A stretch of DNA of 64,000 bases from Pisolithus tinctorius. Its lineage: Eukaryota; Basidiomycota; Agaricomycetes; Boletales; Pisolithaceae. Of the stretch, positions 45,701 through 56,019 are shown piece by piece. Position 1 is the stretch's first letter. Every line of letters starts with the position of its first letter. The notes under the pieces are model-generated. The model saw only the letters and a list, made by a program, of their open reading frames with translations. It was not told the DNA's origin and did not search any database. The stretch lies in NCBI GenBank assembly GCA_024663395.1, contig JANFAH010000033.1:372001-436000 (forward strand), written 5' to 3'. The translations under genes and the position numbers were made by a program.

Positions 45701-47502
45701 GCATAAACCAAGAGGTGGAAACTTATCTCTGCATATTTTGCCAGAACGACCCTGCCTCATGGGTGGACAGTCTCCCCATGGCAGAATTCGTGCACAATCA
45801 CTGTCCTCATTCCGTCACCCATCAATCTCCATTCTACCTCATGCATGGATATGAACCGAAACCCCTTCCATCCTTGATCGCAGAAACCCACCTCCCTGCC
45901 ACTGAGTCTAGACTCGATGAACTTCAAAAAGCTAGAGAAGAAGCCCTAGTGGCCCACGATCTAGCCAGAAAAACTATGAGAGACCACTTGTCATGACCCT
46001 TCACCCCGTTCCAAAAAGGTGATAGAGTTTGGCTAGAAGCACGAAATTTGAAATGCTCCTATGAAAATAGGAAGCTTGCACCGAAATGAGAAGGACCCTT
46101 CACCATCTCCGACGTCCTATCTCCAATAACATATTGCCTCATGATTCCCACACGATGGAAAATACACAATGTCTTCCATGCTTCTCTTCTATCACCCTAT
46201 CGTGAAAATGATGTTCACGGACCGAACTTCCTGGCTCCACCCCCTGACCTTGTCAACGAGGAGGAAGAGTACAAAGTTGAGGTGATAGTCGGCCACAAAA
46301 GGTCTGGCCACAGACATGCCTTCTTAATCAAATGGAAAGGCTACCCTTCTTCTGAAAACTCGTGGCAGAAAGAGTCGCATCTTGAACATGCAGACGATAT
46401 ACTCTCTGCTTATAAGAAGCACTTCCAAAAAGACTTTCCCCCCCAAAAACAGTCCACTCGACGTTCTTCATGTACTGTCAGAAACATCACTCTTGAAATG
46501 CCTCCTCGACGATACACATACCCCCGTGAACCCTCTCACCGTCACACCCTGTTTGCTCATTGCCAGCAACAGCCTGCTAGCGATCAGATGATCACCTCAT
46601 ACCGACTCTTCGTCACCAACCCTGCCATCATTGGCACCGTTTACCATGAAGTGGATGAAGATTCCCCACTTGACCTAGTATATCATGCCACCATCCAAGC
46701 CCTTCAGCTTGAAGAACTTTCCTGCTATGTTAACCACCAGAATCCCCTTCTGTCCCCTGCCCATACCATCCTGAATGAAATCGCCACCCAACAGGTTCCT
46801 CTTTTACTTAGACTTTTTGATGTTCTTGGAGGCACAGACCTCATCTACAATGTCCGTCAACACCCTATGTTGATCGCTCCCCCTCCTCCTGGGTCTAGAA
46901 GACCCTCGACTGCAACCTCCCCTCTGGTTTCCTCTGTGTTGTCCTCCCCTCCAGCATTGTCATCGTTGTCATCCTCCCATTCGTCCCACTCTCTCCAGAG
47001 AGCTGACCAACCCCATGCCTGCTGTTTGTCAGGCCCTAACCCTCGACCCTGCAAGTCTCACGACTCCCCATCTGAAGTAGATCCTGAGACCACCTTTGGT
47101 GTCTCCCATGCAGAACTCAACTACACGTTAAACATCGTCAAAACCCTCACACAGTTACCTCCTTCCCCTGTGCTAAATGCTATGACCGAGTCCAATAGAC
47201 CTCTTACTCCATCTGATCCACACTATCATCAAGTGTGTTACATCTGCCGCCGTCTTGGCCATGTTTGCATCAATTGTGGATTGTATGAGTGCCCCCTCTG
47301 CCATGCCACTTGTCCTGGACATACTCAAGCCCAATGTCCATCTATATGCCCTCGTTGTCCTTTACAGGACAGAATTGCTATCCCCACCTTAGTGGATGAT
47401 CATACCCTCATCGGGAGCGAGGATGAAGACTTGTACAATAATAATTTTGACTTTGACGACTCCGCCATCAGCAACATGACTGGAGAACCTTATGGAGAGT
47501 AG
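42796..47502 (+). pseudogene. Element B Pol: protease, RT, RNase H, integrase, chromodomain, Cys-rich tail
   Basis: One frame from 42796 to the TAG at 47500-47502, with seven TGA codons (43006, 43471, 44152, 44404, 45169, 45994, 46087), several at clear Arg sites (NIA*PLIDLTKK, LAPK*EGPF). Protease TALVDSGAEISC; RT with [11 protein letters not shown] (about 44098); RNase H (ISTDASKYATGG, DHKNLTYF, PDALSCRPD). Integrase has a zinc domain (HHNHPSAGHPG ... CATCQQNK), second Asp (IISDRGPQF) and Glu (DGETERINQ). The first catalytic Asp is Asn (SCNLITDLP; TGCAAT for TGCGAT). Chromodomain YKVEVIVGHKRSG...FLIKWKGYPSSENSW at about 46270. About 350 further residues end in a Cys/His-rich cluster (CYICRRLGHVCINCGLYEC, CPRC). 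Confidence 0.9.
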
Positions 47503-47536
47503 TTGAAGTCAGGGACTTCAACGCTTAGAAAGGGGG
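47502..47536 (+). other. Hairpin and polypurine tract of element B
   Basis: Directly after the pol stop, GTTGAAGTC-AGG-GACTTCAAC makes a perfect 9-bp stem with a 3-base loop (47502-47522). The polypurine tract AGAAAGGGGG (47527-47536) follows, then TAA and the LTR start TGTTATG. Confidence 0.8.
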
Positions 47537-47759
47537 TAATGTTATGTTTCGATCCTAGAAAGCGCTTCTTGACTCCGCTCCACGTGGCACCCCGACTAGG
47601 ACCCTGAAATCCTAGCAGTACCAGCAGGAAAAGCAGAGCCCGTCGCAAGCAACAGCAACGTATAGCAGCGCCTTTTAGACCTCAGCCTCGAGACACAAGC
47701 ACTCAAGCAATTTCCCTTGAATTCACTACCTAGTGAGTCTCCACTTCGTCCACTGACCC

Positions 47760-49610
47760 ATGACCTCAACAGGACAAATGTCCTCGAGGTCAAGCTCCCA
47801 CACCACATCGGGACCCCCGACAGTACCCCGAATGCCAAGCTCTACACAGCCTGGAAGAAACACGAGAAGTAGCGGCTTCGCCCTAGAGGACATCATCAAC
47901 GATCCAGATGCAGAAGTCAAGGATGCGGAAACAGCAAAATACTACCTGGATCAGTTCTATACCATCCAGGGCGAGCCAGCAATGCTGGAACACATCTCTC
48001 ATGCTCTATTCTGCATCTCACAAGCCAAAGGAGTATCTAACACCCTACGCTCAGCCATACGAGCCACCGCATACCTAGTCAGGGATCTAGCAACCTCAGC
48101 CATAGCCGACTCCATCACCAAGGAGGTAACCAGCAAGATAGAATCCTCGGTCGTAGTCGCAATCACTCCCCAGGTAGCAAAGATCTGGTCGGCGGCCGAT
48201 AACCTGGAAAAAACTGGCAAGAACCTCGAATTGACGGGCAATAACCTCGCTAAGAAGCTCGACACGATCAACAACGCTCTGGACCACACGAACCTCAGAC
48301 ATCTAGAAGACCAAGTACAGGACCTGGCCATCAATATGGACACACTGAGAATGACGATAGAGGAAATAAAAGAGCACTTCAAGACCCAAACCCCCCTCAC
48401 TCCCCGCCACTCGCCATACAGGGATGCTCTCCTAACAACAACAGCTAACCCAAACCATATCCCACTCGGCAAGCACCTCACAACGGAACACGCTAAGGCC
48501 CACTCCGCTATTAAAGAAAGGCAACTACTGATAGACCCCGACAGCAATCACCCCGCACTCAACAGCAATGCCACAAGGGAAAACATAATCGACTCAATCA
48601 AGCAAGCACTAGACACAATAGACCGAGTCGACGGCCCGGAAATTCATCTGAAATCAATCACCCACCTACGCAACAACGGAATCCTGCTCGAGTTCAACAG
48701 CCAAGAAGCCGTGAACTGGATAAAAGAAGCCGGAATTAAAGAGACCTTCCTAGCAAGCCTAGGCAGAACGGTCAGGATCAAAGACAGACAATATAACCTG
48801 GTAATCCCGTTCCTACCCGTCTCCACTGACGTAGAAAACCCAGATACCCTCCATGCAATGGAAAAGGAGAACAACATCCCACCCGGCTCGATCACCCAGA
48901 TCAAATGGATTAAAGACCCCTCCAAACATGCCCCCAACCAACAAGTAGCCCATGCCCTAGCATCCCTAACCTCCCCGGAAGCAGCCAACCAGCTCCTGAG
49001 ACATGGCCTGTACTGGGGCCTAGACAGACTACGGCCGCACAAAGACAAAAAGGAACCGTTACGATGCCTGAAGTGTCAGCTCATAGGACACCTCGCAAGA
49101 GACTGCGCCCAAGCAATGGACACATGCGGAACATGTGCCCAACACCACCGAACATCAGAATGCAACTCTACCACCCACCACTGCATAAACTGCAAGGACG
49201 ATACACATGCCAGCATGGACAGAAACTGTCCGGAATTCATCAGAAGACGAAACGCCATGGATGACTGCACTCCCAAAAATAGGATGCCCTACTTCCCTAC
49301 AGCAGAAGAATGGACCCAAGTTGAACTACCCCCATGCCCAACGGACCCTATAATACTGACCATACCACCAGCGACCCTACCAGCAACCCAGACCCGACTG
49401 AGACAATTGACGCTAGGTGAAGCAGTAAACTTCCAAACCATCGCACCAAGACGCGGACAACCCAACAGAATCCAAGGAGGAAGGGGCAGACCTCCACCCC
49501 GACCATACGCTGCACACAGCACCCTCCCCGCCCCACCCCAATCAATAACCGCAGCAAACACCCCACCAGTAGACCCATCCCCCACCCACCAGTCCCTAAA
49601 TGATGCCTGA
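47760..49610 (+). CDS. LINE ORF1, RNA-binding protein with three zinc knuckles
   Basis: 616 codons without a stop, first ATG 47760 (MTSTGQMSSRSSSHTTSG). The N-half is mostly helical, with heptad-like segments around 48180-48370 (LEKTGKNLELTGNNLAKKLD). A domain near 48640-49000 is followed by three CCHC knuckles (CLKCQLIGHLARDC, CGTCAQHHRTSEC and CINCKDDTHASMDRNC), then a basic Pro/Gly-rich tail. It would form the RNP with element RNA. Its stop overlaps the start of ORF2 (AATGATGCCTGA), which suggests reinitiation. Confidence 0.85.
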   Translation: MTSTGQMSSRSSSHTTSGPPTVPRMPSSTQPGRNTRSSGFALEDIINDPDAEVKDAETAKYYLDQFYTIQGEPAMLEHISHALFCISQAKGVSNTLRSAIRATAYLVRDLATSAIADSITKEVTSKIESSVVVAITPQVAKIWSAADNLEKTGKNLELTGNNLAKKLDTINNALDHTNLRHLEDQVQDLAINMDTLRMTIEEIKEHFKTQTPLTPRHSPYRDALLTTTANPNHIPLGKHLTTEHAKAHSAIKERQLLIDPDSNHPALNSNATRENIIDSIKQALDTIDRVDGPEIHLKSITHLRNNGILLEFNSQEAVNWIKEAGIKETFLASLGRTVRIKDRQYNLVIPFLPVSTDVENPDTLHAMEKENNIPPGSITQIKWIKDPSKHAPNQQVAHALASLTSPEAANQLLRHGLYWGLDRLRPHKDKKEPLRCLKCQLIGHLARDCAQAMDTCGTCAQHHRTSECNSTTHHCINCKDDTHASMDRNCPEFIRRRNAMDDCTPKNRMPYFPTAEEWTQVELPPCPTDPIILTIPPATLPATQTRLRQLTLGEAVNFQTIAPRRGQPNRIQGGRGRPPPRPYAAHSTLPAPPQSITAANTPPVDPSPTHQSLNDA

Positions 49611-52600
49611 CAACCCTCACCGCAATAACGCGCTACCCAAACTATGCATCTGGCAACAAATCCTGAACACCTCCCATATCGCACTTCACTCACTCATAAA
49701 CAGCAAAATTGCAGAAGACTGGGACATACTCGCATTACAGGAACCCCCGATAGATCAACTCGGTAACACTAGAGCCAACGCCAGGTGGAGGGTAGTTTAC
49801 CCATCCACAAAACTGGCACAAGGAACCAGACCAAGAGCGGTAACGTTCATCAACTCACGAATCAGTACTAACTCATGGGAATAGATCCCATTCCCATCAG
49901 CGGATGTTGCAGTAACCCGCATCAGAACAGCAAAAGGCGCATACACGCTCTTCAACATATACAACGACTGCAAGCACGACTGAACAATAGAGGAACTGAA
50001 CACTTTCCTAGCCTCGAACATCAGAAACTTACGCCCAACAGAAAGAGACCAAATGCTCTGGTTAGGAGACTTCAACAGGCACCATCCATTGTGGGACGAA
50101 GAATGCAATCACCACCTCTTCACCCCGACGGCCCTTGCCTCAGCACAAAAGTTATTGGAACTAGTAGCAGACTACGGTCTAGTACAAGCACTTCCCAAGG
50201 GCATACCGACGCTCCAGTCTTCCTCCTCAGGAAACTGGACAAGACCTGATAACGTTTTTTGCACAGAAACAGCACTAGAGGACGTAGTAGAGTGCAATAC
50301 CAGCCCAGAGAACTGAGGACCCAATACCGACCACGTCCCAATACTGATCAGCCTAGAAACAGCCCTCATGCCATCCACATCCCCTCCGTCCTTCAACTAC
50401 CGGGATGTGGACTGGCAAAAGTTCAACAGTATGCTGCAAATGGAGCTCAGGGCAATTGGACCACCAATGACGATCACCAGCGAACAAGAATTCCAAAACA
50501 AAGTGCGAGGTGTTGATATGGCTTTACGCAGAACGATAGAGAAGGTAGTCCCCAGAACAAAACCCCACCCGCACAACAAACGCTGGTGGACGAAGGAGCT
50601 CACAAAGCTACGCAACGAGTTAAAAATGCTAAGTAAAGCCTCCTTCACGTTCCGAGCACTCCGAGATCACCCGAGTCACAGTCTTCGTAAAAACAAAGTG
50701 AAAGCCTACAACAAGGCCATCCAGGAAGCAAAGAAGACCCACTGGTGAGACTGGCTCAAAGCAGCCAACAACGAAGACTTGTGGATAGCGAACAGATACA
50801 TCTCCAAGCCCTACGGAGATGGTAGCAAGACCAGGATACCTACGCTCAAAGGAACGAATGACGAAGGTGAAGAAACCACACTCAGTTCAAATGAAGACAA
50901 AAGCAAGGCCTTCGCACGGGCACTCTTCCCGCCCCACTTGTCAGTACCTCTGACATACGACTACCCGGACCCAGCAGCACGCTGGACCCAAATCACGCAA
51001 GACCAACTGATGCACACGATCAAAGGCCTCAGCCCTTACAAGGCACCGGGACCTGACGGAGTGGCCAACATCGTCTTCCAAAGAACCCCTGTCCTAACCG
51101 ACTACCTATTACCCTTATTCAATGCAGTCTTCACACTCAGAACTTACTACGATCCGTGGAGGGAGTCAACAACGGTTATACTTCGAAAGCCAGGTAAACC
51201 AGATTACACAACCCCTAAAGCCTACCGCCCAATAGCACTGCTCAACACCACAGCGAAGCTACTCTCAGCAGTAGTGGCAGACTGCACATCATACATACTG
51301 GAGAAACATCAGCTACTCCCAGCTACGCATTTTGGGGGAAGACCAGGACGCTCGACAGAAGACTTGTTGTTATTACTCGAAACCACCATCCGACATGCCT
51401 GGAGACAAAAGCAAGTGGTGTCGGCCCTGTTCCTAGACATCGAAGGAGCATTCCCAAATGTGGTCAAAGATCGACTCCTACACAACATGAGAAAACGAAG
51501 ACTCCCACTGGAAATAGTCCAATACACGGAGCGTTTGCTAACAAACAGGAAAACCAAGATATGCTTCGACGATTACGAGTCCAGCTGGTTCCCCATCCAG
51601 AACGGAATTGGACAGGGCGACCCCCTATCAATGATACTCTACGTCATATACAGCTTGGACCTGGTTGACACAGCAAAGGGTAAAAAAGAACTAACGCTAG
51701 CATTCGTAGATGACACAGCCTTCATAGCCATAGGCAAAACCTTCGCAGACACCCACACTACGATAGCCAACATGATGGAAAGAGAAGAAGGTGGTTACGA
51801 CTGGTCAGACAAGCATAACTCACGCTTCGAAACAAGCAAGTTTGCCCTTATGGACTTCACACTCAGCAGAACGAAAGCCAGGCCACCCCTCACGCTAAGG
51901 AACATTACTATAATGCTGTCCACTACTCACAAGTTTCTAGGCGTAATACTTGACCAAGAACTGAGGTGGAAAACACATGCGGCTCAGGCAGTAGCGAAAG
52001 GAACGAAGCAAGCTCTCCTCCTGAGGAGACTGTCCGCAGCATCATGGGGCATCCCCCTGAAACTTATGCGTCAACTGTACCAATCGGTAGTAGTCCCAAA
52101 GGTGTTGTACACAGCCCCCGTCTGGCTCCAGCCAACCTACACCGAAGACCACCTGACCAAAACAAGAGGCTTGAAAGGTATCGCAAAACGCATACTGACA
52201 GTACAGAGAACAGCAGCCCTGGCGGCGACAGGAGCCTTGAAAACTACCCCCACTGACGCACTCCTAGCACATGTGAATATCCTACCAGCACCCTTACTCA
52301 TTCAACATACGCTTTACAGAGCCGCACTACGACTATCCTCGCTACCGGAGTCACACCCGTTGCACCCACACGTAAGAAGGACTGCCAAAATGAACATCAA
52401 GAGACATCGCACAGCCCTCCACCGGCTAGTACACGACCTGAAAGTCTCACCAGGAGAAATCAAAACTATCAACCCCTACCCAATACCCCCCAGCGCTCTC
52501 CCCTTGCACACAATCGCAATTGCCACAAGCAAAAAGGAAGCAATCGAAGACCTCAGGAAAGTCTCAGACCACACACTCATATTCACTGATGGATCCTGCA

Positions 52601-53529
52601 CAGGAGGTCATGTGGGCGCAGCCACAGCCCTGTTCGTAAACCACCAACACATCGCCACGCTCCAATATCACCTTGGTCATGAATCGAAACACACGGTCTT
52701 TGAAGCGGAAGTGGCAGCAATGCTGCTAGCAACACAACTCCTGAAAACAAGAAATGAAGTCACATTCCCAGCTACTATACTCGTCGACAACCAGGCAGTG
52801 ATAAGATCTAGTGAGCGCCCGTCTGCCAAACCAGGCCACCACCTACTCTTGCTTTTCAGATCGTCCATCCGCAAAATTCTCAATAGACAAGAGCTCACGA
52901 GGAAAGATATCACGGTACGATGGATAGCGGGACATATGGATGTGGAGGGGAACGAGCTCGCAGACAGAGAGGCAAAAACAGCAGCAACAAGACCTGAATC
53001 CTCCAGCCCGCCAAAAGATCTACCCCTCCCGTTGAGGAACTGACTACCTCAAAGCGTATCCGCTCTCAAACAAGTCCACACCGCAAAACTAAAGTCCCTA
53101 TGGGTGAAGGAATGGAAAAACTCCCCCTGCTATCGTCACATATCCACCATAGATCCCCAACTGCCCAGCAACTCGTTCACAAAACTAGCTGCTCTGCTAC
53201 CGAAGAAGCAAACCGGAACGTACATACAATTTCGCACAGGCCACATTCCACTTAACAGCTACCTCTACCGATTCAAGCGAAGCGACTCACCATACTGCCT
53301 ACAGTGCGGAGACAACAGGCCAGAAAACGTACACCACTACATTTACCAGTGCCCAAGATATGACAGAGAACGTCATATACTTCGCAACACGCTAGGAAGA
53401 GATGCCAACTCGTTGACGTTCCTGCTCTCGAACAAGAAAGCCCAAACCCATTTATTCAAATACATAATGGCCATGAAACGATTACAACACACACACGGTG
53501 GGAACCCCAGACTAAACTTGAACGAATGA
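49600..53529 (+). pseudogene. LINE ORF2: endonuclease, reverse transcriptase, RNase H
   Basis: One frame from ATG 49600 to 53529 with five internal stops: TAG at 49882 and TGA at 49981, 50314, 50746 and 53041. The APE-type endonuclease has ILALQEPPID, WLGDFNRHHPLWD and TDHVPI. RT shows GPDGVANIVF, LFLDIEGAFPNV, IGQGDPLSMILY and the catalytic LAFVDDTAF (about 51699). RNase H has FTDGSCTGG, a Glu in VFEAEVAA, LVDNQAV and the final Asp in ELADREAK. The C-terminus carries a CCHC finger (CLQCGDNRPENVHHYIYQC). Three TGA sites (EN*GPNTDH, HW*DWL and RN*LPQ) suit lost Arg codons. No frameshift seen, so the copy is fairly young. Confidence 0.9.
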
Positions 53530-54129
53530 TAACGCACCCTACAGGGAATTATGACAAATCGGAGCCGAAGACCGCCAGAAAGGAGGTGCACTGTAATGAA
53601 ATGCTCCCACCAGTAGAGCCTTGTGCTCCACTCTAAGCTATGGGAGTAGCCCCAGCACGCACGTACCATATACCTGAACCACACGCCCACACACATACCC
53701 GCCCCCTCACAACATATATCATCCGGCTTAACACTGAATAAACACACCCGTGTCCCCTAGATCACCTACCCTCACCCACAAGTAACGACCTAGCGCATCA
53801 GACACTCAATCATGCACAATGGGACATAGAAGGACACGTTCACATTTGATATCAGCTAGCCTAAACGGCAGCCGGGTCAGCGTAGATAGATTAAAGCGGG
53901 CTAGCAGAAGTCTTAAGCCGATCCCACTACAAGGTGGTGTGTCTAAAACAGCCGGCGGGAACGGCGGACTGTTGGGGAGCCAAAACTCTGCCACCAGGGC
54001 ATTCACACGCTTGTGGGGTTCAGGTGGGCCACAGGGGGCCCTAGTTAGTACACTTTACGTTAGAATAGTGCAACATAGGGCAAACCAGCCCTCACGCACT
54101 TTAAATGAGATTTTTAAAAAAAAAAAAAA
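53530..54129 (+). other. LINE 3' UTR and poly-A tail
   Basis: This is non-coding sequence ending in about 13 A residues (54117-54129) against the target duplication. A short ORF at 53819-54184 crosses the boundary and is not supported. Confidence 0.75.
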
Positions 54130-54578
54130 TGTTATGTTTCACCCCTATCTTTTTCTTTTCACTGTACATTTACTTTGTGTTTGATCTGTTGGACATGATT
54201 TCCTTTTGAGCTGTCTTCTCATTGATCTGATGGCTCTCTATTTCCACCACTGGCATTACTTACTCGTTACATGCTTAGGACATGTGTCATCATTGTTCAA
54301 CCAATGGTGTAGTTACCTCATTACATGTGGACACCTCATGGTCCGTTCCCTTGTAGTATTTAGACTGTTGGCTCAAGTCCTGGAACCCCAGACTTGAGCT
54401 GCTCAATCATATGCAGTGTTCCTCAGAACTTCGCCCTTAGTGTCCCTTACCAGGACCACTCTTACCGGCGTTGCCTAAATCCTCTGTCATTTACAGAGGT
54501 TACTGCAGCCATTGCTCAGTAGAAACCTTAGACTGCGTCTGAGCTCTCCCTATGTCTTGACTTCGGTCAAGCATAACA
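54130..54578 (+). repeat. 3' LTR of element B
   Basis: 449 bp, TGTTATG to GCATAACA, followed by CTCAT (54579-54583), the right target duplication in element A. Its first 11 bases double as the LINE target duplication. Confidence 0.93.
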
Positions 54579-54583
54579 CTCAT

Positions 54584-55681
54584 TGCAGGAGCTACAACCC
54601 TTCTCACTGTTGGAACAAGCAAGCCCATCGGTTGTATACTCCCCCTTTGATATTCCGACCCTCGAGACCATGGGACTTAAGCCCTGACTCTGCAGAGAGA
54701 CTCCACTGCACACTCTTCAACATCGTTAGTGACCTCCAGAGTCTAGTTATCCACCCCTTACCTGACGCGAGACAACACTGTGCAGATAACATGTCAGATG
54801 TTGATGGAGATAATTCAATTGAGTGGGCTAACCCTGATTTCTTCATCATCTGGGGTGACCCTAGATCAGGGAACCCAGAGGATTGTGTCCTGGCCCATCG
54901 TGAGCAAGTTCACTCCTACTTCCAATATGATAAAGCCTTGCGTTGTAAAACAGGAGACCCCCTTGACATACCTGCTGGATACCTCCAGTTTAGAGAGGCC
55001 TACAACCGCAATGCTACCACACAGTCACGCTTTGCATACTACGAGCTGGGAGATAACGCTCATATAGTCATCACAGGCCCAGCTCCAACTAAGAAGGAGG
55101 TTTTGGGAATGGATGTGGACCTGCATAGTAAGGAAGAGAGGGAGGGAGGACAAGTACTTAATGGTGCCAAGATGGAGACACTCAATAGTATGCTCTGGGA
55201 TGTGGCAGAGCAGCTCAAGCAACAATGCAAGCGATTCCAATGAGGGTACCAGGATCGCCGCAGTCGCAGAGAGGATGATCGTCATGCTAGGGGGCCCCTG
55301 GGCAACCACCCTAGTTCCTCGATGTTCGAGGATCATCACACTGAGAAGTCCAACTCGAGTAAGCGACAGGAGACCACTAGGGCAAGTAGATTCCGAGGAG
55401 GTCACCAGACATGCACCCGCTCGTGCTTGCCTACTCCCATCACTAGTTCCTCTACCACCACCTTGGATGTGATCCCGCCCTTTGGTGAACTCACTGATCC
55501 CACTGGGTATCTGACTCATGACCCCTCTAATGTCATGGTCGACTCAGTGGGCATTGACGTTGCCATTGATGGTCTTGAGGAGGGATACGAGGAAGGGTAT
55601 GATGGCATGGCTGACGCAGAAGGCAAGGATGACACGATGGAACAGGGCGACGATGCAGAAAATGCCGGAGGTGCTGCTTAG
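54584..55681 (+). pseudogene. Element A post-chromodomain extension
   Basis: The A frame continues in register from codon 41148-41150. After IFRPSRPWDLSPDSAERLHC it carries a folded-looking domain (MSDVDGDNSIEWANPDFFII, with FYxxR-like VHSYFQYDKALRCKTGD and FAYYELGDNAHIVITGPAP). A TGA follows at 55241 (KRFQ*GYQDRR, expected Arg), then an Arg/Ser-rich linker and an acidic C-terminus (DGLEEGYEEGYDGMADAEG) ended by TAG TAA at 55679. I do not recognise the domain. Either it is fused to integrase or it is made separately from ATG 54791. Confidence 0.6.
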
Positions 55682-55703
55682 TAAGCACGCACTTCACGAA
55701 GGA

Positions 55704-55731
55704 AGGGTACTTTGTACCCTGGAGGGGGGAA
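55704..55731 (+). other. Hairpin and polypurine tract of element A
   Basis: AGGGTAC-TTT-GTACCCT makes a perfect 7-bp stem (55704-55720). It is followed at once by the polypurine tract GGAGGGGGGAA, one base off the 3' LTR. Confidence 0.8.
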
Positions 55732-56019
55732 TGTAAGGGTTTGGTCTGACACTGTCGACCGTATGGTTAGATGTTGGTTTCTTTGTGACAGATCTATGAC
55801 TTTTCTTGTTTATTCTCTGATCCTACTTAGCCCATACAGATACTCTGACATATCTCGTGCCTAAGCCTCTACCCTATAAAATAGGCCATGTATTGTACTG
55901 TACGGGGACTTCTTTTTCTACCTCGAAATAAGACACCATTGTCTGGAAAGCTGAGTAGACTGAAGAATCCTTCTCGTTGTGCCGCCGTTAAAAGTACTGC
56001 ACTTCTTATCGGCGTTACA
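55732..56019 (+). repeat. 3' LTR of element A
   Basis: 288 bp, TGTAAGGG to GCGTTACA, followed by the GATAG target duplication at 56020-56024. Confidence 0.95.

Larger units (their letters stand above)
47551..54129 (+). mobile_element. Tad-like LINE inserted in the 3' LTR of element B
   Basis: A 6.6-kb non-LTR element has a 5' UTR, two overlapping ORFs and a poly-A tail. TGTTATGTTTC is duplicated on both sides (47540-47550 and 54130-54140), long and variable as expected for target-primed reverse transcription. Adjoining A residues make the exact right edge ambiguous by about two bases. The copy appears full length. The Tad/I-type assignment rests on an APE-RT-RNase H order with knuckles in ORF1 and at the ORF2 C-terminus. 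Confidence 0.93.
41151..54578 (+). mobile_element. Tf1/sushi-like chromovirus B inserted in element A
   Basis: The LTRs of 449 bp each (41151-41599 and 54130-54578; TGTTATG...CATAACA) are flanked by the 5-bp duplication CTCAT (41146-41150 and 54579-54583). Gag and pol are in plus orientation with a chromodomain in integrase. A LINE has entered at the first base of the 3' LTR. Own length is about 6.8 kb. Visible LTR differences are at CpG sites, often with the two copies decayed in opposite ways (TATG/TACA, CCAT/CTGT). Confidence 0.95.
17482..56019 (+). mobile_element. Ty3/gypsy element A (chromovirus-like), host to elements B and C
   Basis: Two 288-bp LTRs (17482-17769 and 55732-56019), each with TGTAAGG/TTACA ends, are flanked by the identical 5-bp TSD GATAG (17477-17481 and 56020-56024). 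This defines one insertion 38.5 kb long. Two later insertions account for most of it: C (23443-38809) and B (41151-54578). The element's own sequence is about 9.7 kb. Its gag-PR-RT-RH-IN-chromodomain-tail frame stays in one register from 17902 to 55681 across both insertion points. The only interruptions are about twenty in-frame TGA codons. Gag, RT and IN order is that of Metaviridae. Confidence 0.95.

Noticed and set aside
53819..54184. 121-codon ORF crossing the LINE poly-A tail into the LTR
   Set aside because: It spans an insertion boundary and a poly-A run coding for Lys; not a gene.
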